Below are positions 24,571 to 32,373 of a stretch of 41,881 nt of DNA, in pieces. This DNA comes from an uncultured Bacilli bacterium (GTDB taxonomy: Bacteria > Bacillota_I > Bacilli_A > RF39 > UBA660): positions 1 through 41,881 of the forward strand of contig CAKOHW010000009.1 in assembly GCA_934086185.1 (NCBI GenBank). The letters are read 5' to 3'. The position numbers were made by a program, and so were the translations under genes. Every line of letters starts with the position of its first letter. Positions within the stretch are counted from its first letter, which is position 1. The notes under the pieces were generated by a model. The model was given only the letters and a program-made list of their open reading frames with translations. It was not told the origin of the DNA and ran no database searches.

Positions 24571-25456
24571 AATATTAAAAAACAGTTTATCAAATGCATT
24601 TAAAAGTTTATTTAGAAATTTCAGTTTAGGCTTAGCAAGTGTATCATGTATTTTTATAACACTTATGTTAGTAGCGATAGCACTTATATTATCAAAAAAT
24701 GTAAATAACTTTACAAGGGATATAGAAAATGATTTAACAATTGTTGTTTTTGCAAACAAAGATATAACTGAAGAAGGAATTACAAAATTAGAAAATGAAA
24801 TAAAAACTATACCAAACTTAGAAAGTATTGAATATCAAAGTAAAGAAAGTATAAAAAATAGAATGATGCAAGAAAATGATACTTATAATACTATAATGAG
24901 TGATTGGACCGAAGAAGAAAATCCATTACAACCATGTTTTATAATAAAAGTAAAAGATCCTAAATATATGGGAGAAAATGCAACAACAATAAAAAATTTA
25001 GAAAATGTTGAAACAGTAAAATATGGCGAAGGAATGGTAGAAGATTTACTTTCAATATTTGATTTAATAAGTAAAATTATGTTAGCAACAGTAATTGCAT
25101 TAATATTTGTAACAGCGTTCTTAATAAGTAATACAATAAAAATAACTATATATAGTAGAAAAACAGAAATAAATATTATGAGACTAGTAGGTACAAGTAA
25201 CTTCGTAATAAAATTACCATTTTTATTTGAAGGATTATTTTTAGGTATAATTGGAAGTATAATTCCTATATTATCTACAATATTTGGATATAATTTCTTA
25301 TATAATAAAATGAATGGTATAGTATTTACTGATATATTTACACTAATAAAACCTAATAATATAGTATTTAAAGTGAGTTTAGTATTATTAATAATAGGTG
25401 GTTTAGTAGGTATGCTAGGTAGTGTAAAGGCAGTTAGAAAGTATTTAAAAATATGA
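24557..25456 (+). CDS. ftsX: Cell division ABC transporter permease FtsX
   Basis: FtsX is the membrane partner of FtsE. One membrane segment lies near residues 22-45, followed by an extracellular loop domain (about 50-165) and three C-terminal membrane segments (about 172-195, 220-250 and 272-292). The RLVGTSNFVIKLPFLFEG region is a typical FtsX block. ATG 24557 is taken as the start, with TTG 24554 possible. The stop overlaps the next ATG (ATGA), indicating tight coupling with the hydrolase. Confidence 0.94.
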   Translation: MRHIRILKNSLSNAFKSLFRNFSLGLASVSCIFITLMLVAIALILSKNVNNFTRDIENDLTIVVFANKDITEEGITKLENEIKTIPNLESIEYQSKESIKNRMMQENDTYNTIMSDWTEEENPLQPCFIIKVKDPKYMGENATTIKNLENVETVKYGEGMVEDLLSIFDLISKIMLATVIALIFVTAFLISNTIKITIYSRKTEINIMRLVGTSNFVIKLPFLFEGLFLGIIGSIIPILSTIFGYNFLYNKMNGIVFTDIFTLIKPNNIVFKVSLVLLIIGGLVGMLGSVKAVRKYLKI

Positions 25457-26643
25457 AAAAACTAAACGTTATATCTATATTAATTATTTTGTTATTATTA
25501 GTGCCAACATTTACTGTAAATGCAGAAACATTAGGAAATTTAAAATCAAAACTAGCAAGTGAAAAAGCAGCAAAAGATGCAGCAAATCAAAAAAAATATA
25601 ATACGCAAAAGCAAATTGATAGTTCTAACGCATCTGTAAATAATAAACAAACAGAAATAACAAATAATAATAAAAAAATAGAAGATTCAAAAAAACAAAT
25701 TGATAACTTAAATAACGAAATTGCTGAAACAAAAGATAAAATAAAAAAAGTTCTTGTAGATGAAGAGATTTCATCATCTGATAATGCTTACTTAGAATAC
25801 ATTTTTGGAGCAACTAGCATATCAGATTTTATAATAAGAGTAAGTATTGGAAAACAAGTTACTGATTATAGTCATACATTAATAGGTGAATATGAAGGTA
25901 AAATAAAAGAAAATGAAAAACTACAAGATGATTTAGCAAAAAGAGAAGTTGAATTAAATAACCAAATTGCAGATTTAGAAAAACAAATAAGTTCACTAGG
26001 AGAAGATTTAAGTAAATATAACGAAGAATCTGTTTCACATGATGAAGAAATAAAAGCATTAGAAGAACGTATAAAGTATTATACTTCATTAGGATGTAAA
26101 GACAATCAACAATTATCATCATGTGTAAATTATAGTAATGTTATGAATGCAAGTGGTTTTATAAGACCCATTACAAAAGCAGTAGTAACTAGTGAATATG
26201 GTTGGAGATTACACCCAACATTAGGTTATTCAAGACTTCATGGTGGAATTGATTTAGGAACTGCCGAAGGTCAAGCAGTATATCCAGCAGCAGCTGGAAA
26301 AGTTACCGTTATTATTAATAAAGGTTCGTGTGGCGGAAATCAAGTTTATATAACTCATAATATAAATGGAAAAAAATATACAACTGTGTATATGCATTTA
26401 CTATCATATACGGTAAGTGCTTCACAAGATGTTACAACAAACACAATAATAGGATATTCAGGCGGAGCATCAACTTATTGGGATAGGTGTTCAACTGGGG
26501 GACATTTACATTTTGGCATAGCAAGCGGATGGTACTGTGATGATAAAAGTATTTGTTACACAACATATAGTGGATGGGCTAACCGTTCATTTAATCCAAG
26601 ACAAATTCTTAATTTTCCATCATCATTCTCAACAAGATCATAA
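25453..26643 (+). CDS. Secreted M23 peptidoglycan endopeptidase with coiled coil (EnvC/CwlO-like role)
   Basis: A signal peptide (residues 1-24, cleavage after VNA) precedes a long coiled coil (about 26-210) and a LytM/M23 domain. The zinc ligands are present: H263 and D267 (RLHGGID), and H353 in HLHFG with H315 and H351 nearby. It is therefore predicted active. Coiled coils of this type bind the FtsX extracellular loop. Firmicutes FtsEX usually control CHAP or NlpC/P60 hydrolases; an M23 enzyme in the same operon is more like EnvC architecture but with a catalytic site. Confidence 0.92.
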   Translation: MKKLNVISILIILLLLVPTFTVNAETLGNLKSKLASEKAAKDAANQKKYNTQKQIDSSNASVNNKQTEITNNNKKIEDSKKQIDNLNNEIAETKDKIKKVLVDEEISSSDNAYLEYIFGATSISDFIIRVSIGKQVTDYSHTLIGEYEGKIKENEKLQDDLAKREVELNNQIADLEKQISSLGEDLSKYNEESVSHDEEIKALEERIKYYTSLGCKDNQQLSSCVNYSNVMNASGFIRPITKAVVTSEYGWRLHPTLGYSRLHGGIDLGTAEGQAVYPAAAGKVTVIINKGSCGGNQVYITHNINGKKYTTVYMHLLSYTVSASQDVTTNTIIGYSGGASTYWDRCSTGGHLHFGIASGWYCDDKSICYTTYSGWANRSFNPRQILNFPSSFSTRS

Positions 26644-26680
26644 AAAAAATAGAAATAAAATTAAATTTCTATTCTTTTTA
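26642..26680. terminator. Bidirectional terminator between the M23 hydrolase and def
   Basis: A 9-bp stem AATAGAAAT/ATTTCTATT is flanked by an A run on the left and a T-rich run on the right, so it can end both convergent transcripts. Confidence 0.75.
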
Positions 26681-27229
26681 TATTTCTCTCATTTTATCTG
26701 CATCTTTGTATGGATCATTCTTATCAATTTTATCTACAAATAAAATTCCATCTAAATGGTCAAGTTCATGTTGGAAAGCAATAGCAATATCTTCCCTAAC
26801 ACGAATTTTAAATTTATTACCATCAACATCATATGCTTCAACAGTTATTCTAGCATTTCTAGGTACAATACCTTCAACATATCTGTTGATGCTTAAACAT
26901 CCTTCACCTTCGCCAACATATATTAATTCCTCACTACGAGATATAACTTTAGGATTAATTAAAGTATAGCGTTTAAAAGTTCCATCATCCAATTCTTCTG
27001 ATATAACAAATATTCTTTTTAATATTCCTATCTGTACAAAAGATAATCCCATACCAGCTCTTAAATTATATTTTTCAATATATTCATCCTTTTGACTCAT
27101 CTCTAAATAAGTTAAAGAATCATCAATTAATTTTTTTAATTTATCATCTAGTGGAAAAGTCACATCTTTACTTTTTTGTCTTAAGATTTTATTTGATTCG
27201 TCTAATATTTTAATATTTGGTAATTCCAT
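26678..27229 (-). CDS. def: Peptide deformylase
   Basis: Deformylase removes the formyl group from nascent N-terminal methionine. The three motifs are visible: GMGLSFVQ (residues 59-66), EGCLS with metal ligand C111, and QHELDH (153-158) supplying two His ligands and the catalytic Glu. It is 183 aa, the type 2 length of Gram-positive enzymes. An AGGTGA site lies ahead of the ATG. Confidence 0.96.
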   Translation of the reverse strand: MELPNIKILDESNKILRQKSKDVTFPLDDKLKKLIDDSLTYLEMSQKDEYIEKYNLRAGMGLSFVQIGILKRIFVISEELDDGTFKRYTLINPKVISRSEELIYVGEGEGCLSINRYVEGIVPRNARITVEAYDVDGNKFKIRVREDIAIAFQHELDHLDGILFVDKIDKNDPYKDADKMREI

Positions 27230-27250
27230 AATACTTCACCTGCCAACGAT

Positions 27251-27279
27251 ATTTTAACAAAAAAAAATAATTATTGCAA
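27251..27279 (-). promoter_or_regulatory. Promoter of def
   Basis: On the minus strand TTGCAA (27274-27279), a 17-nt spacer and TG-t-TAAAAT (27251-27256) form an extended -10 promoter. Confidence 0.6.
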
Positions 27280-27296
27280 AAAAATATGAAAATTTG

Positions 27297-27325
27297 TTGT
27301 TAAAATATAATTTATAATTTATAAT
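27297..27325 (+). promoter_or_regulatory. Promoter for the small membrane protein and thioredoxin-like gene
   Basis: TTGTTA (27297-27302), a 17-nt spacer and TATAAT (27320-27325). Confidence 0.6.
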
Positions 27326-27341
27326 TATTCTAGGTGGTTTT

Positions 27342-27491
27342 ATGAAAGGTAGTTTTATAGACAAAATTTTAAAAGTTTTACTTATTAGTATATTCACTAT
27401 AGAGGTGGGAATATTAACTAGTTTTTATTTACTAACAAATATGAAACCAGATAGATTTAATAATAATATAAAGACAAATGTAATAAAATAA
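27342..27491 (+). CDS. Small single-pass membrane protein (49 aa)
   Basis: The frame begins ATG (MKGSFIDKILKVLL) with AGGTGG 6 nt upstream, encodes one hydrophobic helix (about residues 9-32), then a short basic, Asn-rich tail, and ends TAA. It lies under its own promoter and 13 nt before the thioredoxin-like gene, so the two are probably cotranscribed. No family is recognised. The good ribosome binding site and promoter make it likely real despite its size. Confidence 0.65.
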   Translation: MKGSFIDKILKVLLISIFTIEVGILTSFYLLTNMKPDRFNNNIKTNVIK

Positions 27492-27504
27492 TGGAGTGTG
27501 TTGT

Positions 27505-28197
27505 ATGAAAAAAAATATTATAATAGCAATAAGTCTAATAATTGTAGTAGCGGTGATGTCTCTAGTAATTATAAATATGAAAACTGATGAGCCTAAACCT
27601 GCATTAACAGCAGATGAAATAAAATTTAAAAACGAATATGAATCTTTAAATGGAACTGAGTACAAAGAGAATTATGTTTTAAAAAACATAGAAATAGTTA
27701 ATGATAATAATGTAGAATATGTAAATGATGATGAATTGTTAGAATTACTTACAAAAGGAACTAATGTTATATATATGGGATGGCCAGAATGTAATTGGTG
27801 TAGAACTGTAGTACCAGTTTTAATAAATACATTAAAAAGTAATGATATAAAAACATTATATTATTATAATTTAAAATCACTTAGAAATGCTTACGAAGAG
27901 GATAATGATATAAAAAAAGTTGAATTATATGAAAAAATAGTTGAAATATTAGGTGATGATATAGAAGCAACATATGATGAAGGTACTTTAAAAGAGGGTA
28001 AGAAAAAGTTATTGGCACCAACAGTAATATTTATTAAAGACAATAATTATATTGGTAGTCATGTTAGTACAGTACCAACTCATACTAATGCTAGTGACAA
28101 TTTAACAGAAACAGAAGAAAAAGAACTTAAAGGAATATATCAAGGTTTCATAGATCAAATAAATCCAAATATTTGTGTCGATGATGAAGGATGTTAA
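27505..28197 (+). CDS. Membrane-anchored thioredoxin-fold protein
   Basis: An N-terminal membrane helix (about residues 4-24) anchors an extracytoplasmic thioredoxin-like domain. YMGWPECNWCRTVVPVL holds the active CxxC (C96-N-W-C99), and LLAPTVIFIKD supplies the cis-Pro region. Two further Cys lie near the C-terminus (ICVDDEGC). It may act in extracellular thiol-disulfide exchange, similar to bacteriocin-accessory or TlpA-like proteins. ATG 27505 is chosen for its GGAGTG site. Confidence 0.75.
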   Translation: MKKNIIIAISLIIVVAVMSLVIINMKTDEPKPALTADEIKFKNEYESLNGTEYKENYVLKNIEIVNDNNVEYVNDDELLELLTKGTNVIYMGWPECNWCRTVVPVLINTLKSNDIKTLYYYNLKSLRNAYEEDNDIKKVELYEKIVEILGDDIEATYDEGTLKEGKKKLLAPTVIFIKDNNYIGSHVSTVPTHTNASDNLTETEEKELKGIYQGFIDQINPNICVDDEGC

Positions 28198-28207
28198 TTC
28201 CTTTTTT
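28187..28207 (+). terminator. Terminator after the thioredoxin-like gene
   Basis: A short stem GAAGGA/TCCTTT with a 7-nt loop containing the stop codon is followed by seven T. Confidence 0.65.
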
Positions 28208-28252
28208 TGTGTTAATTTTATTTTTTACAACATATAATATAGTATAGCAAAT

Positions 28253-28281
28253 TTGACAATATCCACTTTTTTTGCTATAAT
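28253..28281 (+). promoter_or_regulatory. Consensus promoter of the structured RNA
   Basis: A perfect TTGACA (28253-28258), a 17-nt spacer and a perfect TATAAT (28276-28281) place the start near 28288, exactly where the closing stem of the RNA begins. Confidence 0.9.
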
Positions 28282-28287
28282 TCTATT

Positions 28288-28745
28288 CGTGTGGTGCATT
28301 ATGCTAGTCATAAACACTATTTGAAGATGGGGCTAAAAATCCATCAATTGCATGATTGACACTTTGTATATCTGCTTTTTCTGCCCAAGTTAGGGTGGAT
28401 ATATAATTTAAAATTTAAGGAAAATTGTAATGGCATACAATCAACCTCCTTTTATTACGTCGGTATTAAAAATAAATGCATGTCGTGAGTGATTATATGG
28501 GATTTATAAAATGAAAATATAATTGCAAAAGCGAATAAGAATAGGTTAGTTGTGTCAAGGAAAACTTCTAGCGTGTCAAGTTATAAGTTTTGAAGTGCGG
28601 ACTAAGTGGTAATCGAGTAATTAAATAGGTGACTTTTAATTATTTCCCGTAAAGAGAAATCGCCCTAGGGTAACCGAAGGAGTGGAACTAGAGAAATTCA
28701 ACTCGACCAAAGCCGTAAAATTAATTTATAATCTACCACGCAAAA
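28288..28745 (+). ncRNA. ole: Large structured RNA, probable OLE RNA
   Basis: No protein frame with coding character covers this 455-nt stretch, and its GC content is clearly above that of the intergenic DNA around it. The ends pair (28290-28296 with 28734-28740), closing the whole element. Inside are clear hairpins, for example GATGG/CCATC near 28325-28345, TCAAT/ATTGA at 28344-28359, TTGTA/TACAA near 28425-28440, and AAAACTT/AAGTTTT at 28560-28590. The 3' third (28594-28712) is rich in G-rich and purine motifs such as CCTAGGGTAACCGAAGG. It has a perfect promoter and lies directly upstream of an OapA-like membrane protein gene, the hallmark arrangement of OLE (ornate, large, extremophilic) RNAs. 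It is shorter than the usual ~600 nt. The identification rests on synteny and structure; I could not align it to the OLE consensus. Confidence 0.6.
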
Positions 28746-28772
28746 ATCCCAACTTTATATAGGAGAATCGGT

Positions 28773-29288
28773 ATGAAGAAAGATAACTGGATATATAAAG
28801 TTTTTTTAATGACTTTTTTTCTTTCAGTAATTTTTAGTTTTACATCAAATGTAATAACATCAAATGCTAATATTTTTGTAATGATACTAATAACATTATT
28901 AGTAATAGTTATAGGTATAATTTTTGATATGATAGGTACTGCAACATTATCTAGTAATGAGGCAGCATTTCATGCGAAATCATCTAGAAAAATAAAAGGC
29001 GCAAAAGAAGCAATAAGTTTATTAAAAAACTCAGTAAAAGTAGCCAGTATATGTAATGATGTAATTGGTGATATATGTGGTATTATAAGTGGTGGTATGG
29101 GCGCTATGGTAGCATTATCACTATCAAATATAATTGGAAATACGACAATTTCGTCTATATTGGTATCTGCAATTGTTTCATCTCTTACTGTAGGAGGTAA
29201 AGCAATTTTTAAAACAGTTGCAATAAAAAAATGTGATGAAATAGTATTTTTAGTAGGTAAAATTAAAAGCACAATAAAACTAAAGTAA
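28773..29288 (+). CDS. oapA: OapA-like membrane protein (OLE RNA-associated)
   Basis: This 171-aa protein has two N-terminal membrane segments (about residues 8-26 and 31-53) and a hydrophobic C-terminal half with two more (about 103-123 and 127-147). Between them lies a basic, conserved-looking block with FHAKSSRKIKGAKEAI, then SVKVASICNDVIGDICGIISG. To my knowledge the FHA..KV.GAK.A and CNDV.GDI.GIISG pattern is that of OapA, the protein that carries OLE RNA to the membrane and is linked to Mg2+ homeostasis and stress tolerance. The gene starts 33 nt after the closing stem of the RNA with its own AGGAG site. Confidence 0.65.
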   Translation: MKKDNWIYKVFLMTFFLSVIFSFTSNVITSNANIFVMILITLLVIVIGIIFDMIGTATLSSNEAAFHAKSSRKIKGAKEAISLLKNSVKVASICNDVIGDICGIISGGMGAMVALSLSNIIGNTTISSILVSAIVSSLTVGGKAIFKTVAIKKCDEIVFLVGKIKSTIKLK

Positions 29289-29300
29289 TTAGTTTTTTTC
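29276..29300 (+). terminator. Terminator of the RNA-oapA unit
   Basis: An 8-bp stem AAAACTAA/TTAGTTTT with a 5-nt loop overlaps the stop codon and is followed by T residues. Confidence 0.85.
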
Positions 29301-29320
29301 TTTGCTAGAAAGGTAAGAAC

Positions 29321-29920
29321 ATGAACAAATTAAATATAAGTAATTTAAGTTTTAAAATAGAAGTAGATAATTCTTTATATATAATTTTATCAAAAGATGA
29401 ATTTAGTGCCATAAAAAGAATTACAAATACTATAGACATAAAAACAGTAGAAATAATATATCTTGATAAAAACGGAATAACTACATCAAAAATATCTTAT
29501 AAAGACAATAAAAAACAAACACATACATTAACTACTCATGAAAAAGATGAACTAGTAGAAGATATATTTGAAAATATAAGTAAATTTAGAACAGTAAACG
29601 AAGCATTAGATATAAATAATTTAAAAAATGTTATAAAATCAAGTTATATAAATATCGTTATTGCAAATGATGATATAGGATTAAGTAAGGTAAATACTTT
29701 AACATTAAAAGATAATGGTTATGTATTTGATATAGTTTCATTAGATACTAAAAAAATTATAGGTAGAATAACTATAAAAGGTAAAAATTGTATTATAGAT
29801 GCTCCAAGTGATATAGAAGAATCAGCATATTTATTGTTTAAAAAATACTTATGTATGTTTAAAAATGAAGAATTAACAGCTACTAGTATAATCAAAAAAC
29901 TAAAAAGTAATTCTAAGTAA
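29321..29920 (+). CDS. Protein of unknown function
   Basis: This 199-aa soluble protein has no signal peptide or membrane helix and no motif I recognise. An alternating hydrophobic pattern suggests a beta-rich N-terminal half and an alpha/beta C-terminal half. It starts 33 nt after oapA with an AAAGG site; the oapA terminator lies between, so partial read-through or a weak unseen promoter would drive it. A strong terminator follows. Confidence 0.55.
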   Translation: MNKLNISNLSFKIEVDNSLYIILSKDEFSAIKRITNTIDIKTVEIIYLDKNGITTSKISYKDNKKQTHTLTTHEKDELVEDIFENISKFRTVNEALDINNLKNVIKSSYINIVIANDDIGLSKVNTLTLKDNGYVFDIVSLDTKKIIGRITIKGKNCIIDAPSDIEESAYLLFKKYLCMFKNEELTATSIIKKLKSNSK

Positions 29921-29938
29921 AATAGAATTACTTTTTAT
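29903..29938 (+). terminator. Strong terminator after the gene at 29321
   Basis: A 12-bp stem (AAAAGTAATTCT/AGAATTACTTTT) with a 9-nt loop holds the stop codon and ends in T residues. Confidence 0.9.
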
Positions 29939-29957
29939 CTTATTATATAAAAGTTCA

Positions 29958-29966
29958 TGATATAAT
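29958..29966 (+). promoter_or_regulatory. Extended -10 promoter of the PAP2-SDR pair
   Basis: TG-a-TATAAT, perfect in the -10; no good -35 is seen, as is common for extended -10 promoters. Confidence 0.5.
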
Positions 29967-29988
29967 ATAATTATTATAGGAGTTATAT

Positions 29989-30588
29989 ATGAAAAAAAGA
30001 ACAATCGGAATAATATCTATAATAGTATTTTTTATAATATTATTATTAGTTAAATTCAATAATACACTTATTATTGATAACATAATTCATAATATGGTTT
30101 ATAATTTGAAAACAAATACATTAACTAATATAATGAAAATAATAACTTTTTTTGCTAGTGTAAAATTTACTGTAATAGTATCAATTATAATTTTACTAAT
30201 AGGTATATTTAAAAGAAAAATATTAATAATAGACTTAATTCTTTTAGGAGAAGAACTAATTAAAGTTATAATAAAAAATATAATGAAAAGACCAAGACCT
30301 CCTTACATGAAAGAAGTAATAGAAAAGTCATATTCTTTCCCAAGTGGCCATTCAATGACAGCAACGTTATTATATGGATTTATAATATATTTAATATTAA
30401 AATCAAATATAAATAAAAAAGTAAAATATATATTAACTAGTTTATTATCTGTATTAATACTCTTAATAATTTTTAGTAGAATATATTTAGGAGTACATTA
30501 CTTTAGTGATTGTATAAGTGGTTTATTATTATCTTTAGGATATTTATTAATTGTAATAGATTATATTGAAAGGAAAAAAATTATATGA
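29989..30588 (+). CDS. PAP2-family membrane phosphatase
   Basis: This 199-aa polytopic protein has about five membrane segments and the three-part phosphatase signature: K-x6-RP in IKNIMKRPRPP, SFPSGHS and SRIYLGVHYFSD. Family members dephosphorylate undecaprenyl pyrophosphate or phosphatidylglycerol phosphate/phosphatidate at the membrane. Which lipid is used here cannot be told. The stop overlaps the next start (ATGA). Confidence 0.88.
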   Translation: MKKRTIGIISIIVFFIILLLVKFNNTLIIDNIIHNMVYNLKTNTLTNIMKIITFFASVKFTVIVSIIILLIGIFKRKILIIDLILLGEELIKVIIKNIMKRPRPPYMKEVIEKSYSFPSGHSMTATLLYGFIIYLILKSNINKKVKYILTSLLSVLILLIIFSRIYLGVHYFSDCISGLLLSLGYLLIVIDYIERKKII

Positions 30589-31358
30589 AAGCATTAATAA
30601 CAGGTGGAAACAGTGGTATAGGACGAGATATGGCAAAATATCTAAGTGCTAAAGGTTATGATTTAATATTAGTAGGAAGAAATTTAAAATCTTTAAAAGA
30701 AATGAAAGAAAAATGTAATACAAATGTTGAAATAATAGAATTAGATCTAAGTGTAAAAGAAAATGTTTTTTATTTATATGAAAGAACAAAAAATGAAGAT
30801 ATAGATATTTTAATAAATAACGCTGGTTTTGGTTTATTTGGTAATTTTTATGAAACAGACTTAAATAAAGAACTAAATATGATAAACGTTAATATAGTAG
30901 CAGTCCATATATTAACCAAATTATTTTTACAAGATTTTATAAAAAAAGATAAAGGTTATATATTAAATGTTGCATCGTCAGCAGGTTTTATGGCAGGCCC
31001 AAAATTATCAACTTATTATGCAACAAAAAATTATTGCTTAAAAAGTACACTAGCAATATATGAAGAATTAAGACATATGAAATCTAATGTAAAAATATCT
31101 GTATTATGTCCAGGTCCAGTAGAAACAAATTTTAATAATGTAGCAGGAGGAAGTTTTAATACTAAAAGTGCAAGTAGTGAATATGTAGCAAAATATGCTA
31201 TAGATAAAATGTTTAAAAACAAATTAATTATTATTCCAACATTAAAAATAAAACTAGCGATATTTTTTACAAGATTTATCCCTACAAAATTATTATTAAG
31301 AATTAACTATCATATACAAAATACTAAAGTTATAAAATACAAAAATATGCATAAATAA
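30585..31358 (+). CDS. Short-chain dehydrogenase/reductase
   Basis: This classical SDR of 257 aa has the NADP-binding TGGNSGIG (residues 6-13), NNAG (78-81), catalytic S131 and Y144-x3-K148. The C-terminus has a hydrophobic, basic extension (FFTRFIPTKLLLRINYH), as in membrane-associated SDRs of the DltE/SadH type. Translational coupling to a PAP2 phosphatase suggests a lipid-related substrate, which is inference. Confidence 0.85.
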   Translation: MKALITGGNSGIGRDMAKYLSAKGYDLILVGRNLKSLKEMKEKCNTNVEIIELDLSVKENVFYLYERTKNEDIDILINNAGFGLFGNFYETDLNKELNMINVNIVAVHILTKLFLQDFIKKDKGYILNVASSAGFMAGPKLSTYYATKNYCLKSTLAIYEELRHMKSNVKISVLCPGPVETNFNNVAGGSFNTKSASSEYVAKYAIDKMFKNKLIIIPTLKIKLAIFFTRFIPTKLLLRINYHIQNTKVIKYKNMHK

Positions 31359-31388
31359 TTTGCATATTTTTCTTTATTGTGTTACTAT
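31341..31388 (+). terminator. Terminator of the SDR gene overlapping the next promoter
   Basis: An 11-bp stem AAAAATATGCA/TGCATATTTTT (31341-31371) with a 9-nt loop encloses the stop codon. Its 3' arm contains TTGCAT (31360-31365), which with a 17-nt spacer and extended -10 TG-t-TACTAT (31383-31388) forms a promoter for the next operon. Confidence 0.75.
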
Positions 31389-31413
31389 ATACCTCGCCAA
31401 AAGGGGAATGTTT

Positions 31414-32373
31414 ATGAAAAAAATACTAGAAAAGTTTATGGATGAACGTGGCTATATAAGAGATTTAGATAAATTAGCAGTCGAATTAATAAAAGTATAT
31501 GATGCAAAAATTATTGTTGAAACTATAAAAGAAGTAAAAGAAAATAATAAAACTATAATCGCTGAATTAAAGAAAGAAAACCATAAATTATCAGAATATA
31601 AAAAAGAAGACAATTGTAATTATCTTGAAACAAATTATAGCTCTATTCCTAAAACATCAAAGAAAAAAGTTATAAAATGCGAAAAAGAAAAAATTGATAT
31701 AAGTTTCTATACTAATTTCATAAATGATAATAAAGATGATGAATTATATTTAGAAATATTACCTAGTACAAATACAAAAGAAAATATAAAGATTATAGAT
31801 AGAATATTAAGTCATTACTTAAAAGAAAAGGCATTACTAGAATACATTATTGCAAGTGATGGTAATGAACAATCTTGTATAGAAGAATTAATTACAATAG
31901 ATAACATATTTAATGGTATAAAAAAATATAAAGAAAGTTTGCTGCTATCAAAAGATAAAAAAGAAAGCCAAGATAACATTGTATATTATTGTGATGAAAA
32001 TAATGTTCCATATGTTTATAAGGATATAGAAGGTGAAGAAGGAGCTTATGACTCAATTAATGAATTAATAGATTCATTAAAGGATAATACTTTTAAAAAT
32101 TTAAAATCATTTACATATAATGAAAAAACAAGAGGTTTATTTGAAGTGAGAAATTTATATAGTAATTCTAATGATAGAATTTTGTTTACTTTTTCAGGTA
32201 ATCATAAAATATGCATTATTGGTGCTATAGTACATAAAAAAGAAAGTAACAAATTATATAAAACTAGATTACAATTAAGGTATCAAAATTATAGAAATAA
32301 TATGACAAGTATAATTAATGAAGAAGAAGATGTCTACGTAAAAAAATTACTTAAAGGTGATAAAAATGTTTGA
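31414..32373 (+). CDS. Unknown protein, first gene of a two-gene operon
   Basis: No family is recognised. The 319-aa protein is soluble, highly charged, with an N-terminal helical part (about residues 1-60, including an ERGYIRDLDKLAVEL helix and a Lys-rich coiled segment) and a C-terminal mixed domain. Start ATG 31414 fits the GGGG site; an earlier frame from 31360 would begin within the terminator. Its end overlaps the next gene by 8 nt, so the two products are probably made in similar amounts. Confidence 0.6.
   Translation: MKKILEKFMDERGYIRDLDKLAVELIKVYDAKIIVETIKEVKENNKTIIAELKKENHKLSEYKKEDNCNYLETNYSSIPKTSKKKVIKCEKEKIDISFYTNFINDNKDDELYLEILPSTNTKENIKIIDRILSHYLKEKALLEYIIASDGNEQSCIEELITIDNIFNGIKKYKESLLLSKDKKESQDNIVYYCDENNVPYVYKDIEGEEGAYDSINELIDSLKDNTFKNLKSFTYNEKTRGLFEVRNLYSNSNDRILFTFSGNHKICIIGAIVHKKESNKLYKTRLQLRYQNYRNNMTSIINEEEDVYVKKLLKGDKNV

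Noticed and set aside
28288..28745. RNase P RNA, tmRNA or group II intron
   Set aside because: The conserved RNase P blocks (GAGGAAAGTCC and ACAGAA..GG), a tmRNA tRNA-like end with tag frame, and an intron domain V or reverse transcriptase are all absent. The OapA-like neighbour favours OLE.
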